Positions 13,701 through 28,500 of a stretch of 64,000 nucleotides of DNA are shown here, in pieces (the stretch's first letter is position 1; each line of letters starts with the position of its first letter). Below the pieces are notes generated by a model. That model was not told where the DNA came from, made no database searches, and saw only the letters and a program-made list of their open reading frames with translations. Source of the DNA: Rostratula benghalensis (Eukaryota > Chordata > Aves > Charadriiformes > Rostratulidae); contig VXAI01000046.1 in assembly GCA_013399305.1 (NCBI GenBank), forward strand, positions 743,340-807,339, given 5' to 3'. The position numbers and the translations under genes were made by a program.

Positions 13701-14973
13701 AGGCTGCACCAGGTCAGTAAAAGTGTATTCTACCACATACACCCCCACTGCACACCACTACCATGAGTGAGGCACACAGTTTGGCAGAGGCATTCAGAGA
13801 GCAGGTACCCACTGGAGTGCAAGTTTGCGTTATTTCCAATTACTTTGCACAGGGCTGTCATTAACTTTGACAAACCCCTAGTATCATGACAATATCATTA
13901 TGTAAGCTTTTTAGACAACCAATGCCATAAACTTTTGGAGCATTCACAGTGTTTCAAAACACAAGACGTCAAGGAAGTGGTGCAGTACACCTGTCTACAT
14001 TTACAATACTATTTTCCTAAAAATCTATTTTCTTCCTTTAAAAAAGAAGATTTAGATATGAACTTACAAGCAAGTTCTTCCAAGTGATTCAAGATGAGAT
14101 TTTTTTTCTCTGTGTATTCCCAGACAATTCCTTGTGACAATTGTCAGCTACTGGATTTGATAATTATTTGCAGAAAGCTAAGCTATTCCTTGATACTACC
14201 ACATACCACCAGTCCAGCAGTCTGAAAAAGTCAGTGGACAGAAAGTTTCTTAAGGACAAAGGCAATCATGACTTTAACCCCTATGACTAAACCTAATAAA
14301 GCACAGCTCGTTTTGTAGTCAAGCTGCTTGTAATTTGGCCCTAGCATCCACACAAACCTGAAAATAAATAAAAGCCCTTACAGGAAAGGAACAGCCAAAC
14401 TGGAAACAAACTTAAAGCCTTGTTGAAACATTTTCCCATGGAATTAAAAATAATCCAGGAATGATTTGAGCAGCCCTTATAACACAACGCTAAGGCTCAG
14501 CATAGTACCACTTTTTATGTAAACGTAGCCAAGAATTACCAAGATAGTTGTGCCTAGTGTTATTAACCAGAGGATAACTGTGAACAAAAGGATATGGTAA
14601 TAACTTTTTTTTACATCTGTTGCTTGAGGTTCTTTGGTGCCATAAACAACAACACATAAACAAAGTTTAGTGTGAATTATTCAACACCTAAAATATTGAA
14701 ACTATGAGGCTTTTCCAATTATAAACACATAATTAAAAAGAACAAAGAACTATGAAATATGCAGGTATTTGTAATAACTTACCAACCTATTCTGCCAGTT
14801 TTATTTATGCCTAGTCAGGTTTTGTTGACAATAAAACCATTCTCTGCTTGCATTTGTGAGAACTATTTAGGCCAATTACAAATGTTTGTCCCTGTGGGGC
14901 TTTAAGGAAAGACAATTCTAAGGTGGCCTATGCATTTTTATAGAGGGTATCCTTTTCTTTCCCCCTTAAGAAG

Positions 14974-14993
14974 AAAAAAAAAAAAAAAAAAAA
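14974..14993. repeat. Poly(A) tract, 20 bases
   Basis: An uninterrupted run of 20 A's, preceded by a pyrimidine-rich stretch. No target-site duplication or recognisable retroelement body was identified next to it. Confidence 0.9.
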
Positions 14994-17900
14994 GGACATA
15001 ATTCACACATCTTCAGTTTTCCTCCTTGTCTGCACTTACTTCAGTCTTCAGAAGACTATCTGAAACCTTACATTACCGATTCCATCTAATTCCATCTAGT
15101 CTGCCACACTGAAACTAAGGCCATTTGTTTGATTATGGAATTGGAGCTTCTAACATCCTCCAAGCTAAACTTTCACAAACACACAGAGGAGAATATCAGT
15201 AAGTCTAGTAAGACCAAAACCAACAAGACCAGAGTAACTCATTACACAAAGAAATTATTTTTTTTTTTTAAACGCAGAATATAAAGACTGCAAGCAACTG
15301 AACAAATCTGCAAGTCTCCTATTTTGCTACTGAGAATACACTTTTTAGTATTTCATTATAACTCCATTGTTAATACATCTAGAAAACAACAGCTATTAAA
15401 ATCACCCATGTTAATTAAGGAAAGCCTCAGGGTTTTTTCTTCAGATTTTTCATAACACAAAAGAACACAAGTAGAAACTGTTATTTAGTAAAATTTGTAA
15501 ATGGTTTATAAAATATGCAATACAACCTAGGAGAAGCATTTTGTATCACAATGAAATGCGGAAGCATTCATCTAAAATCCTTTGCACACTAGAATGCCTC
15601 ATCTAGTTAAGTTTTTAAATACGAAGATGAACAACCCTCTTCATTTCCTAATAAATCTTTAAGCTTTATGTGCAGAACCATAAAATCTCACTATTATTTC
15701 AGATGCCTACTGACTTCAATTTAATTTAGTGAAAATCTGTTAGATTTTAACCCATACCGTTTCCTCCCACGACTGTAGCATTTAGAAGTAGCTGTAGAGC
15801 AGGAGTGAAGTTATGCAAGAGCACACAGGTCACAGCCACGCCATCCCCTGCTATTTCTAGTGATGCTGTGTATAGCACTGCTGTTCCTAGGGGGTTTCCC
15901 ATTCATCCCACCCAGGGCAGCATGCTACCCTGTTATATAGCTTCCATAGGATGGAAAAGAGGATAAAGGCAAAAGTCATAGAATGCTTTAATCATTTCAG
16001 CAAATCGGGCAGGATTTGAAGCTATAAGGCTGGTTGATAAATGATGTAGGCTTGAGATTCGCACTCCCACTCTTAAAACCCCCGTTGATGCCATCACATG
16101 CTTTGGTTTACTCGAAGTATACTAAGTGAAAAAAGTTTGTTTTCTACAAGGTTCCTTTAACACGCGCGGTTCTATGTATCATCTAGTGAAGCAACAGTGG
16201 AAAAATACATCACACATCAGGCATGTGATCTTTCACCATAACAGCCTGTGCCTTCCCTCTCTACAAAATGTCAGTTTGAACAACCTTATAAAAAACTACA
16301 TTGTGCAGCTAAGCACGCCTCATCCAGTTAATGAAAGCACCTCTTAAAATGTCTAGATTAAAGAATTAGACCATCAGTTGTGCTTCTGCATACTCCCTGT
16401 GCAACGTCTGACTGCCAGAATCATTTTGTTTCCACTGAATCACAGGAGGAAAGAATAGGAGGCAGCCTGCAGCAATCCTGCGTTGGAGTTTGCTCCTGTC
16501 AAATAGCAGTGGGTTTGCCAGGGTTGATTTACATGGGGTTTGCATGGGAGAGCACCAGGTAAAGCCCAAGTTTCTAAAGAGAGAAAGACTAGTACTTCAG
16601 TCATTGATGAGTGAGTAATGGCCCATTAGTTCAGCAGAAAGGCTATCTAACGGGAAAAACGTATTCAAAGTGCCAAAGGTGTTTCAGCTATTTGTAGTAG
16701 TTAAAGGTACCACGGAACATTTTGCAAGAATGGGTTTGTTTACTCTGGAATCCAGTTCTAAAGTAGCTGTTTTGCTTTTAAGTGGTGTCCACCAAAGCTT
16801 CAAAAGAGTACTCTGCATTTTAGATCGTACATTTAAATAGCTACCATGACCGAAGGGCTTTCTTGTATTTTTTGACACACGCTTATGGCCTGTGGTATGC
16901 AGGTAGTACCTAACACCAACTATTCCACAGATGCCTATGGAGATTCACCCTCAGTGGCGCTTTGCCAATTTAAGGCTAATGCACAAATTGAATAGTGTCT
17001 ATATTTTAAAGCCCTGTTAAAATCTCTCCAACAGCCTGTAGCAGTAACTGTAAGGACTACTAACAGTAGATGAAAAATTAATTTTTTATATTTCTAAAGT
17101 CACATGTTTCATATACAGGCATTTAAGTATTGTCTTACTGAAATTACTAGGTTCGTGAATGGAGGTAACATTTGTACATATATTTTCATCTCCATTACCT
17201 TATTGCAAAGTACAAAATAGAACTTCTTTGCCTCTATACAGCGTATTTCATTGCAAATTTCCCTTAAGTATCAGCTACCATAGAAATCTGCACTTTAGAA
17301 AGAACCAGATCAAACGTTCCCATGTTTACACAAGCCATTCAAGGACCATTGTCTGGGCAAGATTAAACCTGTTTAGAACTAGTAAAGGCGTAACTTCTAC
17401 ATCACATTATATACTATTACAGGTAACATTTAAGGGACAAACCCCAGAATCACACTGGAAGTCTGTAACAAGGTGGAGCATGCCCTTCTGGATTTGCAGC
17501 TGAAGACAGAGGATCTCTGTAAAGGCTTGCTGGAAGTTACAGATGTAGAAGGGAAAACTTGTGAAAGACCAGTGCAGAAGCCAAGAGGTAAGACCACAGA
17601 GTGAGGCCAAGTATTTTGAAGTAATGTAGCTGATCAATGGGAATGAGAACAAGAACAGGTTTCCTATACGTGTTAGAATCAGAGAAAAGTGTTAGACTGA
17701 ACCCGTTTCATCAGCAGTATCGAAGGTTTATAAACAGATCAAGAGAGTAGTAAAGTAGAACTGCAGGAGTAGAACCTTCACATAGACATTAGAAGCAGCT
17801 TGCCTGGATCTGGTTAGGCTCCCGTCATCTCACCCACCCAGACAATTTCACCATTCCCTCTTAAGATTTATTCCTCTTACTTTCCTTCCTATTTGAGAAA

Positions 17901-20900
17901 GCAGGATTTCACTTAGTCTATTGCAGACCAATCAGAGAGGACACAATGTAGTGTGGATACACTGTTAAAACCCCTCTCACACACTATAGATTATTCAGGC
18001 TCCCAGGAGATGACAACAGAGAGACCATGGCAGCTGTTAGGAACATGCCCCTTGGATATACTGCCCAGTACTTCCTTATTATTGTTCCAGCTCCAGAACA
18101 AAACAACACCTACAGAGAGAACAATCACAAATGCTCTGCAAAGCTTTGGTACTTCAGTGAGGTTCTCACACACAGTCACATCAGAGACTGTAAAACAGGA
18201 ACAGGAATAAAGGGGAAAACAGAATGTTTTATTACATCACGTTTATTCCAGTAGCAAATGGATAGAATGCCGAGTGCTCTCCCACCTGCCAGTTCTAACA
18301 CCTAGATGTCCTGACTCGCTGTGATTTAAAAAAAACAAACCACCCAAAAAACCCAAACCCACAACATAAACCCACTTTTACTCAGTTTTAGTTCTTGAGT
18401 ATATCCCCCAAAGTCTTCAAAAATACCATGAATGAAAAATAAGTAACTAGGCATCTTGCTGAGATATGCCAAAAAAAGTGGCTTCATTAGAATGAGGTAG
18501 ACTTCCAATCGTCTCAAGAGTTTCAATTGGTCAAGAGTAATTGCAAAACAAGCCCTAAAAGGACATATTTAGCTCCAGAACATAAAACCCACTCTTCATT
18601 GTTCACTGTATCCTGTTACCAGTTTGAACAATTTTAGCTACTGAATTGGTGTTTTTTTGCTTTGGCAATCACATGACATTAACTTCCCCTTTGGTTTTTT
18701 GGTTGGGTTGTTTTTTTTTTCCGGTTCGTACACCTGCACTCTCAATGAGCAAACAGCAACAGGATTAGTATTTTATAGTTAGCATACTACTCTACGTCTC
18801 TAAAGAGCAGAACGACAAAATACTTTAAAACCCTGGGTAAAAAACCCCAGTAACCTTGACTTCTAACTTTAAGATCCAATTGTAGTCCCCAGGGAAAATA
18901 ATTTTGAAATAAAAAATGGATATTCTTCAAAAATGCTCTCTTTCTTCATGTGTAAAATTCATAATCGTAGCTACCTCACAACAGGTAGTTAACACCGCAA
19001 TTATTGACTCTCCAGCTACATATTTTGAAATGTAGACTAGAAAAAACTCCCTGAAATCTTAAGTTCATTCTAGAACAGCAGAAAGTTACCACTGGTGTTT
19101 CTGACTGAAGTCTCTCCCCACCCTCCAATACTAAGTTATGAGCTATTTGAGTGTTCTTGATTGTCAGAGATTAAGTACAAACTACAACTCGTTTTGTCCC
19201 TTGCAGTCCCTGACCAGACTCCAGCCACACTCAGCACAAAGAAAAATCCTGCCATGAAGCAGCAGCATAAGTCTGATAACTGCTTATTTTATTTTAAATG
19301 TATTCTGGTCTGAGGACAAACCCATGCACTGGACCAGCCAAGCGAAAAGTTACCCAATAGCCTCAGGTGCAAAAATGCCTCAGCCTGTATCATTAAGAAA
19401 TTATCCAAACAAAAGAAAACCTCATTTCAGTAGGTGAACACTCTCTAGGTGTGTCAGGCTAAATAGCTATTCATGACTAATTCATTAATTGTGGTAACAA
19501 CATGCTTCTCTACTACATTCAAACTACTACCTTCAGAACAGATTCATCAGAGCATTCTTGGTGACGACAAAAGGTTTAAGAAGCATCTGCCTATACAGCC
19601 TGGGTACAGGCTGTACTGTCAATACAGCCCAAATAGACTTGCTTCAGCACTTATGTCTTTCACTCACTTAGGACTGTTTTCAGAATAAACAGAACTGAAA
19701 TTCCTTTCTGCAAAAGAAACTTTCAGGACCAGAAAAAAAATTGTTCCAGCCTATAAACTTATCCTACATCACCGAAAGAGGGCTTTAGAATTTTGTATTG
19801 TGTTCTGCTCTTCTGGCCGGGCTTCAGATATTCCTTCCTTATCCAGAATCCTAAGTTTTTACTTCTGTCAAGACTGCATCTGTAATGACTTAATTTTGGT
19901 TAGTCTGACATGTGAAGCTGAACTTTATATAGTCTGAGTTTAAGTACAGACTGCAATACTTAAAAACAAGAAGAGCTCCTAAAGATCAAATTGCTCTGAC
20001 AGAACTTACTTGTATTTTTACTGGTGGATTGCATGGGAGTGGGTAAGGCAGCTAGTTATGTCAGCAGGGAGTACGTTTTTAGTGGTTGCAGTGCTTTTCT
20101 GCAGTACATTGTATTTGCTTCTTTCTCAATATGGCCTTTAATAATGACCCTTTTAAGAAATCAGGTTTAGGGCTAGGACTTCCCCCCATATTTCCCATAT
20201 TCTGTACTGGGCATACAGAATACAACATCAGCTGTTCAAGTATGGGTCTCAAGAAAAAAAACCAAAACAAAACAAACATACAAGAAGCAACTTAGGAGGT
20301 GCAACTGACATTGATTATTTTCCTTCTTCCATTATCACCAATTAAAGGCCGAGTGTTTGTTTTGCTACAAGTACTTTGTAACCTGCACTAATTCCAATTC
20401 TTTGTAATTTAAGACACACCACTACTAATGTATAGACCCCTGGAATCTCTGTAGAACTAAGACTTGTCAAGACAAGCTTTCAGTGTTGTAAAGATGCAGG
20501 CCAGGCCCATCAGTGCTACCTAACTGCTTAACATCACTGTAACTCCATACAGAAAACTGCACTGTACACAGCTACAAAGAAAACAGACCCCATATAACCC
20601 TACCAAGATCAACCCATTTGTTCTGAAACACTGTATCACCACTCTCTCTTAGTGAAGAAGGTTGTTCATTTTGTCTAGAACAGTACCAAATATGGGAATA
20701 AGTAGCCACTTTTTTTTCTGTTTCCTCTCAAGTGTTCCTAGAATGAACCAAGAATAAAAAAAACACAAACTACAGGAAGAAACCACTGCTGGTCATGAAC
20801 TTAATCAGCATATTGAGATCGAGTCTCTGTGGACTGGGTGTGCTGGTATTTCAGGCATTAGGAGCCCTGGAACCAAAATTCTTATTTACCACTAGAAAAG

Positions 20901-21524
20901 CTTTAAAGAATAGCACTCATGGGAATAACTTTAAGACTTCTGGAGATGTCAGCTGGGTAACTGATAGTAGGATCTGTAAACTAAGTACTCCTTCCAATAT
21001 TAAAACTGTCAGTTAACAATAGTACCATGTGAAATAATTAGTGCATTCTCTACTATGGTGCACTAAAGTTCACCCACTGTAGAGCCTCACAAGAGGCTCA
21101 AGCACTTCATTAAATGTGTTCCCAAGACTGAGGTCAAGGTCAGCAGAAACTGCAGACAGTTCACCTACATATTCTGTGCCTGAAGGCAGCTTTAAAATAG
21201 AACATTATCTCCATTATTGCATGTACTTTTTTCAACACCAACAGAACCCATTTAAGTTGTATCAAACACAAGTTTTGTTACCTTCATAGCTGATTTAAGT
21301 GCTCTTTAAAGCAAGTATCAAAGCAGGCAAGTTATCTTCTCTGCTACATTGGATCTACTCTTTTATTGCCACACAAATATACATTACTCAACAGTGCTGT
21401 GATAGTTATACACAAATATTTAAGGTGCTTAAGAAACCAGATTTAGTTGCTAGAAACAGGCACTCAACACGTATCCCTAGCTCCCCATACTGGATACTTG
21501 GGTGCCGTGAAGCCCTCTTTCATT

Positions 21525-21548
21525 GCTTAGGTATGCTTAGGTATGCTT
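21525..21548. repeat. Small tandem repeat, 10-bp unit GCTTAGGTAT
   Basis: The unit GCTTAGGTAT occurs at 21,525-21,534 and 21,535-21,544, followed by a partial third copy (GCTT). It looks like a recent slippage duplication. Confidence 0.8.
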
Positions 21549-24500
21549 CAAATGTGACTTGTTCTGCTGAAGACCTTTCCCTATCTTCCCATATAAAACA
21601 ATCATGCCTTGAACTCCATGGTTTCAACCCAAACACCAAGGGGAAAAAAAAAAAGGCAAACAAAACAAAGGAAAATAGCAAAAGCAGAAGCCTGCTCCCT
21701 TTCTTGACTGTGCTTCAAATGGAACTCAAGTTTTTGCCCATTAAAGACCAAATCTCAAATTAGACCCCCATAGACGTAAGTAAAGTCATAACAGGACCTT
21801 CATTCGTTACAAACATTCAAGTTCACCACTTCCCCAGTGTCAAGCCTAATTCATCTTAAAAAGCAATAAACAGCAGAGAACATAGACATTACTACAAATC
21901 CAATTTTAAGAGCAAAATCTATTTGCTGATAACCTAATAGTCTATTCTGATAAATGAGGATCACCAACAGAATGGGACCTGTGTCCTTACAGGGCTCTGA
22001 AACACTCTTCCTGCAGGGACTTTGCCCTCAACTGCTGGTAAGCAAAATGTGATGCTGGCCACTAAATATAAACCCTAAGGGGGGGCACACCGAATCCTAT
22101 CACTTAGCTGGAAGAAAAATGCTCCTCCACACACAAGCACTGTGCACTAATGCCACCCCTTACCAGCACAAGCAGCAAACATGTGCTTTGACCATCTGTA
22201 ATTCAAAACTTTTGGCTAGCCAAGGAAGAAGCGGGAAGAGATGCTTTGCAAAGTCAACAGCCACTGCAGAGCAAGTAAACAGCTAACATTTTGGATACAG
22301 TTCAGGCTAGATTTATATAGTTGTATATAGACATCTCAGCAGGTTTAAGCTGCTGCTCTATAGCAATTGGCCTACACTTCCCCTTCCACAAGGGCCAATC
22401 AATTTCAGAAAGCCACCTTACTCCAGACTATTGTCTTGCAGGTTACAAGAAGGACAACCAGGATACCCCCAGAAACTAAAAATATCTGAATTGCTCTACA
22501 CTGAGAAGTTTTTTTGACTTTTCCACTGCAAAGACAAAAATGTTTTTGTAGGAACCTTGGGTTTGCTGAATCTAGCAATTATTGACCAATATAGTAGTTC
22601 TCAGCATATATTTAAAGTTGAAGGGAAGCAGTGAAAAAGGCTTTGGAGACTACCAACAATACAGCATCAACTCCTGCAAGTGACTGTGCATCAGGCATAT
22701 TTTTTAAGTGTAGGAAAAAATAACAGAGCTGAATTAATTCTGTTCTTGGTAGAACTACTGCATTTTAATTGATAAAGTAAAAAAATTGTTTACATGGATT
22801 AAAGCAATTCAGAATTAATGAACTAAACAAGTTCACAAAAAGACATCATCAGCAGGATATTACATTGTATAGAAGCTATATGTAATAAAATAATGCTTTG
22901 TAATACACCAGTTTCTACAGTATCCAAATCCTTAATTCAACTGATGGTAGGAAAAATGCCAGAAATTTCCAGACAGGAGTACTGTGTCAATCTAACTTAC
23001 TTCCATAAAAACTGTACTAAAAAAAAAAAAAAAATCAACAAAAGTTATAGAACTAAATATGATACACACGATGATGGGTTCCTCTGACTAGTTAGATTTT
23101 TCCTGAGATGATGGCATCCTATCACTAGTTCCCTCAAAAACATCACTTCTTGGTCTATATTTAGACAGCAAACTGTAAGTGCCAATTTGAAGTCAGCAGA
23201 AATATTTACTCAAAATCTATGGTTCATTGACTTTACCAGAAGATACTTGTAGAATCATTTATTAATTCAGACTACAGAGACAGCTAGTACCTCTGTGCTC
23301 AGAAAACAAGGATGGGTGGCTCTGTAGCATTATATCCTTTCTGGAATGAACCTCATCAAATCTAAAAATCCCCATTTAAATTAAGTATATCTGTTCTGTA
23401 AATGTGACTTTTTTCAATTACTGTTAAAAATGCTTTTGCACATTTCCCTTTCATTAGGTATGTGCTGAGTACAGGGAAACAAATTCTTTCACGTTTGATA
23501 AACAGACAAATCAAATTCTTCTCAAATACTGAAATAAAAAGTAAATACTCATGCTTTAAAGTACGTGCCTGCTTTTGAATACCATGAACTGGCCTTTAAG
23601 ATTAACTTTAATGAACATACTCTCTCAATACACTCCAAGAACACTACTTTTACTTAACAAATAGAGAATTTTACAGTTCACATACCAAAATAAGACAGTC
23701 CAACAGCTGAGTGATCCAAAGGTGTTCAGTACGTGCCAGAACCACCACAAGAGCTCAAAGTCCAACAACTAAGAGAACGCCAGTGCTTTACAACTGGCAG
23801 ACCAGTAATGCTTTCATACCAAGCAAGCCACCACATTGTTTAGGGGTCACAACCCAGAGAACCCAGAGAATGTTGGCAGCATTTGTTAAAAGAAATTAAA
23901 ATTCACTTTGCATCACCATACTTACTTTACAACACTAGGAAAAACACAGGGTTAAGAGTTCCTGCAAAGGCAAAGTTGGAACCACTCAGACATCTGTGCA
24001 GACTTGTATCCTTCAAGGCAGGAAAAAAAGCCAAAACAAGATGAGACAAAGTCTTGACTACTAATTGGCACTGCAAATATACTACTGACAAGAAGCCTCA
24101 ACTTCCATCTTTCTGTATTTCTGCTATTAGCAATATACAACTCAAAGCACAGGAAATGACATAAATCACTACAAAAGATAAACCCAGCACAAATGCTGTG
24201 GAATGTCAGATTGAAGACTGTCCTAAGTGTGGGATCAAACATCTGGCAGCATATTATTTTATAAGACACAAGCATGAGAGATTTAAAATCCTGAGTGTTA
24301 AGAACATTGGACGTGCTTTATACAGAGTATCAGGCTGCACCGTTCAGAGGTGAATATGACTTCAGCTCTTCTATTAGACAAGGCTGATCGAGAACTGATT
24401 ACAGACTCAGGCTCAGCTGATGAAGGTGATTCAGTGAGTGGTTTCTGAGCTGGCAAGGAAAAACCCCTCAAGCTTCCTGTACAGGGACAAGTGCAACTAG

Positions 24501-24631
24501 TCACTGCAACACTGTCAGTCCTGTCTGAAAGACGCCAACTGAAACCTCTCATTTAGACTTCAGATTGCTGAACAGAGCACCAAAATAACTTCTAGAAGCA
24601 CATGCTTTTGCCTAAACCAATTATATTCCTT

Positions 24632-24669
24632 TTTTTGTTTGTTTGTTTCCTACTTTTTTTTTTTTTTTG
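24632..24669. repeat. T-rich tract
   Basis: A tttttgtttgtttgttt-type run followed by about 16 T's. Low-complexity, with no element body recognised. Confidence 0.7.
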
Positions 24670-25035
24670 AAGTAGGCTAAAGAAAGAGATCTGTCATCAT
24701 CCTATAACCAAAGCTATCGTCTTTTGCATTGTTCCCGTCAGCCAGAAATTATTTTCACCAGAGACACTTCCAGCAGAACGATCCCAATGACCAGAGAGCC
24801 CTTTTGGGACTTACAGAATAGTGTTGATCTTTAAGCATGCTGAAGATCTGCTAATGTCTAGCTTTAGAGTTCACGTTTAGTTGTTGAATTTAGTAAGTTA
24901 TGTTAGCAGAAAAATCTTCACAGTTGGAAGTTTCTCTTAAGTATGCTTCCCAATAAGCATTACTTCTGATGGCTAGTGATTCATGCTACAATTACTAATA
25001 CTGCTTTCCTTGTCAGATTTCCCATTAGCTTTGGT

Positions 25036-25059
25036 AAAAAAAAAAAAAAAAAAAAAAAA
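25036..25059. repeat. Poly(A) tract, 24 bases
   Basis: The longest homopolymer in the window: 24 consecutive A's flanked by ggt and gcg. Length is likely polymorphic. Confidence 0.9.
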
Positions 25060-25478
25060 GCGCCTTTTCTGATTCGATTAGAAAATTTCAATTCAAAAGT
25101 TTTTTTTTAGAAGGACATTAGGACACTACAGTTTATGAACCAAATCCACCAATGAATTGAATGCCAATTAAAAGCAGCTATGTCTTTGGAAGAAGATCCT
25201 TGACCACACAGCCCCGTCCTAGGCTACTTACATTAAGTAAGCCTGAGCTTAGATGTATTTGCTGCTGTACACCAGTCAAACTCCAAAGCCATTTACACAT
25301 TTGTATGAAACATGTTTAATAAAATAGTCAGAAAACACCTGTAAGGTTCAGCACGTGGAAATTATTTAAGAAACCTCGTCCTACCACATTAATGACAGTC
25401 AAACAGAGGGAAGAGATTGATGTGCTGCCAGGACACAACTGCACACCTGGTCTCCCCAAGGGGTAGTCACATTTTTGA

Positions 25479-25566
25479 AGAGGTGAGAGTAGAAGGCGGG
25501 GAGGAAATCAGGAAGCGGAGGATAGGAAAGATGGAAGATGAGGATGAGTCAGGAGATGAGCAATAG
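25479..25566. repeat. Purine-rich (GA-rich) strand-asymmetric run
   Basis: About 85 bases that are almost entirely A and G on the plus strand, built of imperfect ggaaga/gatgag words. It is low-complexity; triplex potential is possible, but nothing else supports a function. Confidence 0.55.
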
Positions 25567-28500
25567 CCATACTTCCTGGGCAGGACAGTGATTGGCATCT
25601 CAGGAACGCGGGAGAAGGGAACAGGCAAGGGGAAATACTGATTGAGCCCAGGTAGGTTTGGCTAAAATACAGCTCCTCACACCCAGACTCCCCCAGAGTG
25701 CAACAGGAGGCTATGATTTCACAAGCATCCTAAAGATCAGGTACGACAAAGGTCTAAACACCTTCTCAGAGTAAGAACCAGCTCTTGGTTCTGATCTTAA
25801 GACAGAAGAAAATTCTTTTTTACTTCCTGCCACATCTCTCTGGTATTTTAAGTACTTTTATATCCACGTAGTAGATACAATAAGAGCCATACAACAAATA
25901 ACAAAATCCTTTGGTTACCGTGGTCTCAAAAATTAGCAAGCAGCCCATATACCAGTAATACTTATCCCTGCACATGCACTACAAAGAGACACTTCTCCAG
26001 GAGTAATAGGATGTTGGTCATTGGCTAGTGGTCAGCATGGACCAGAAAAGCTCCTTGGCAGACAAAAGGATGGCAAGGAAATTAATTACTTCCAACAGGC
26101 TTTACATTATTTTTTGCCAAAAGATATAGCTTTTTTACACTGATCTAAACCTTTGCTGCTCGTATTCAAGATGAGACTTTAGACAGTACAAAGTGGCTTC
26201 ATTCAAAAAATTAACAATAGTGCAAGCCAACCCTTTCTTGCCAATTGTATACCTCATGATCTCCCCGTTTGCAGAAAGACTGAACTATTTTCCAAATCCT
26301 TAGTTTTGTAAAATGAAACACATACACACACACTCTTCCCAGTTCTAAGAACTGCTTCTTTGATTTTACTCCATCTAGTCTTGCACTGCTAACTCCCAGA
26401 ACAAACCCAGCTTTAATTAGGTGCAGAATCCCTTTCTAACCTCATTCTTGAGCTTTCCAGTGCCCACACACCACCTAGATGTAGAATCCAGCTTCCTAAA
26501 AAAACCAGGCTGAACTATTGCCTTATAGTAGCATTTCAGGAAACATGAATTTGTCAGTTTTAAGCCATGTATTGTAGCAGCAACCAGAACCAAAAGGTAG
26601 GCAAAAGCCTGACAACTTGCAGGCCAAAACAGTGAGGCAGATGGCACGATATTCTCTGCCAGCAGAGCTCTCCATACAGCTCCAGTAAGCTCACTCCGAT
26701 GGCTACCCAGGGTCCCTGGCAAAGTAAGTGTAAGGTCTAGGCATTTAGGAGGAAGAACCTTATTTTTTGTTCCCTTCCTCATCAGATGCAGTCACTAAAA
26801 CTCGTTAGGTTTTATTTATAAAGGACTCTTCTCTAGCTCTGAAAATGTCTATTGACATGTTCTCTAGGTATACATTATTAGCAAGACACACATACTGTAT
26901 TAGAAGACAAACGAGACATTTCTGATTTCTTATGCTGAAATTTGGAACAGGAAAGTACAAAACCCTTCATTCTTTGATATAACTTGGATAAAGCAGTGTG
27001 TGGCCATTTAGATCGATGTCGCTTTTACATAAACTCCTAAAACTGGGAACTAGTATATATGAAGGAAAAATCTTTAAAATTATTATGAAATGAGCTGAGA
27101 CGCCTTCTCTAGAGAGATGTGTAACTTCTTTGTGTTTCAAGCAAGGAAATATACTTTCCATGTTAAGAATATTACTAAGCTTTAATGAGAACTCGACAAA
27201 GCTTGACAATGTTTCACTGGCTACCTGTCACAAAGGCTCTGAAAAGCTTGTTTTAACTCACCCCATTCCAAATACACAGCAATGATTTAAGATAAGGCAG
27301 TAAGACTGGGCTGCAAAAAGTTTAGTTAAACTACTAATAGCATTGTCACCCCAATTCCTTCACTACAAGCTAGCTGTGTATGGAGGGGGCGAAAAAAAGC
27401 AACCCTGGAAGGCAAAAGAAATTATGAGAAAAGTGCTTAAGATGTGCCTACATACACAAACATGTTTTCAGCTGCAAAAGCTGCATTTGGGTAACAGTCT
27501 GCATACACTACTATTTTCTGAAAAAGTGCTCTAAAATACACAATGTACCCATAAATGACGTCTAAGCTGGAAAGAAACAGAGACAAGCAGGCACACAATG
27601 TAAGCCTAAATAAAACACACCGAGTATGAATGACTAACTTCGCTATTGAACATGCAACTGTGTTTTATTATATTTTATGTATCAGCCAGACAGAAACACC
27701 ACAGAGCTGGAAGATTTTTCCGTTAATGCACCTCTAGACATAATGCAAAGCACATGCTGCTACCCTCTCTACTATTCCATGTTCTGGCAGAGAGCAACGT
27801 TTGAGCTTATGCTACTGTCTGCAGCACCAGACAGAAACGCACCCTTCAAATACAGAAGTATCTGTGTCTTGACTGCAACTTTCTTGCAGGGAAAAGACTT
27901 AAGATGGTATAAGGTCCCAGCTCACATCACACACAAGCTATTTTAGGACCAAATCCTACAGACTAGCAAGTTGTTTTCAGGCTAATTAACTCATTTTCAT
28001 TTCTGCAGACTTTCATATGCACTACCTGTAATCAAGACATCCCCAGCATCTTGCTTGACTGGGCTACAAATATCTGACCTCTACTGATGTCAAGCTACGT
28101 TCAACTGCTGTACAAAGGTTCCTTTTTAAGAGTCAAGCAGTTCTCCTCCAATGTGTTTCAAGAGAAAAATTTTAACAGCTGCTATATGTTCCTTAAAACT
28201 ATCAGCTTTAATGCAGTTTTGTCCCACTGTTGCTCATTCCCACTTTGTACTGCAGCATACAGCCACAAAACAGCTCACCCGTTCCGCATCTGTGGATCTC
28301 CTCCTGAGACCATACTGTTAACCAGAGATACTCATCTGGATTAAAAATAAATCAGCAAAACAGTGCAGATGTATTGTTACATTGCACCATGCTGCAGAAT
28401 CTTGCCAGCAGACCTGAGTGGGGCAACGCACCATGGCACAGGGGTTAGAAAGGCAGCATATTTACACACTTTGCTGTATCCAGCTCCTGAAAAGGATGAA

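Noticed and set aside
15976..16000. 'catagaatgc' resembling the start of an antisense CR1
   Set aside because: The following bases do not continue the CR1 3' consensus (no ggtttgggttggaagggac equivalent).
21299..21763. 154-codon plus-strand frame
   Set aside because: Non-ATG start; passes through a poly-A/AAAG-rich run and a 10-bp tandem repeat; no domain, splice or promoter support.
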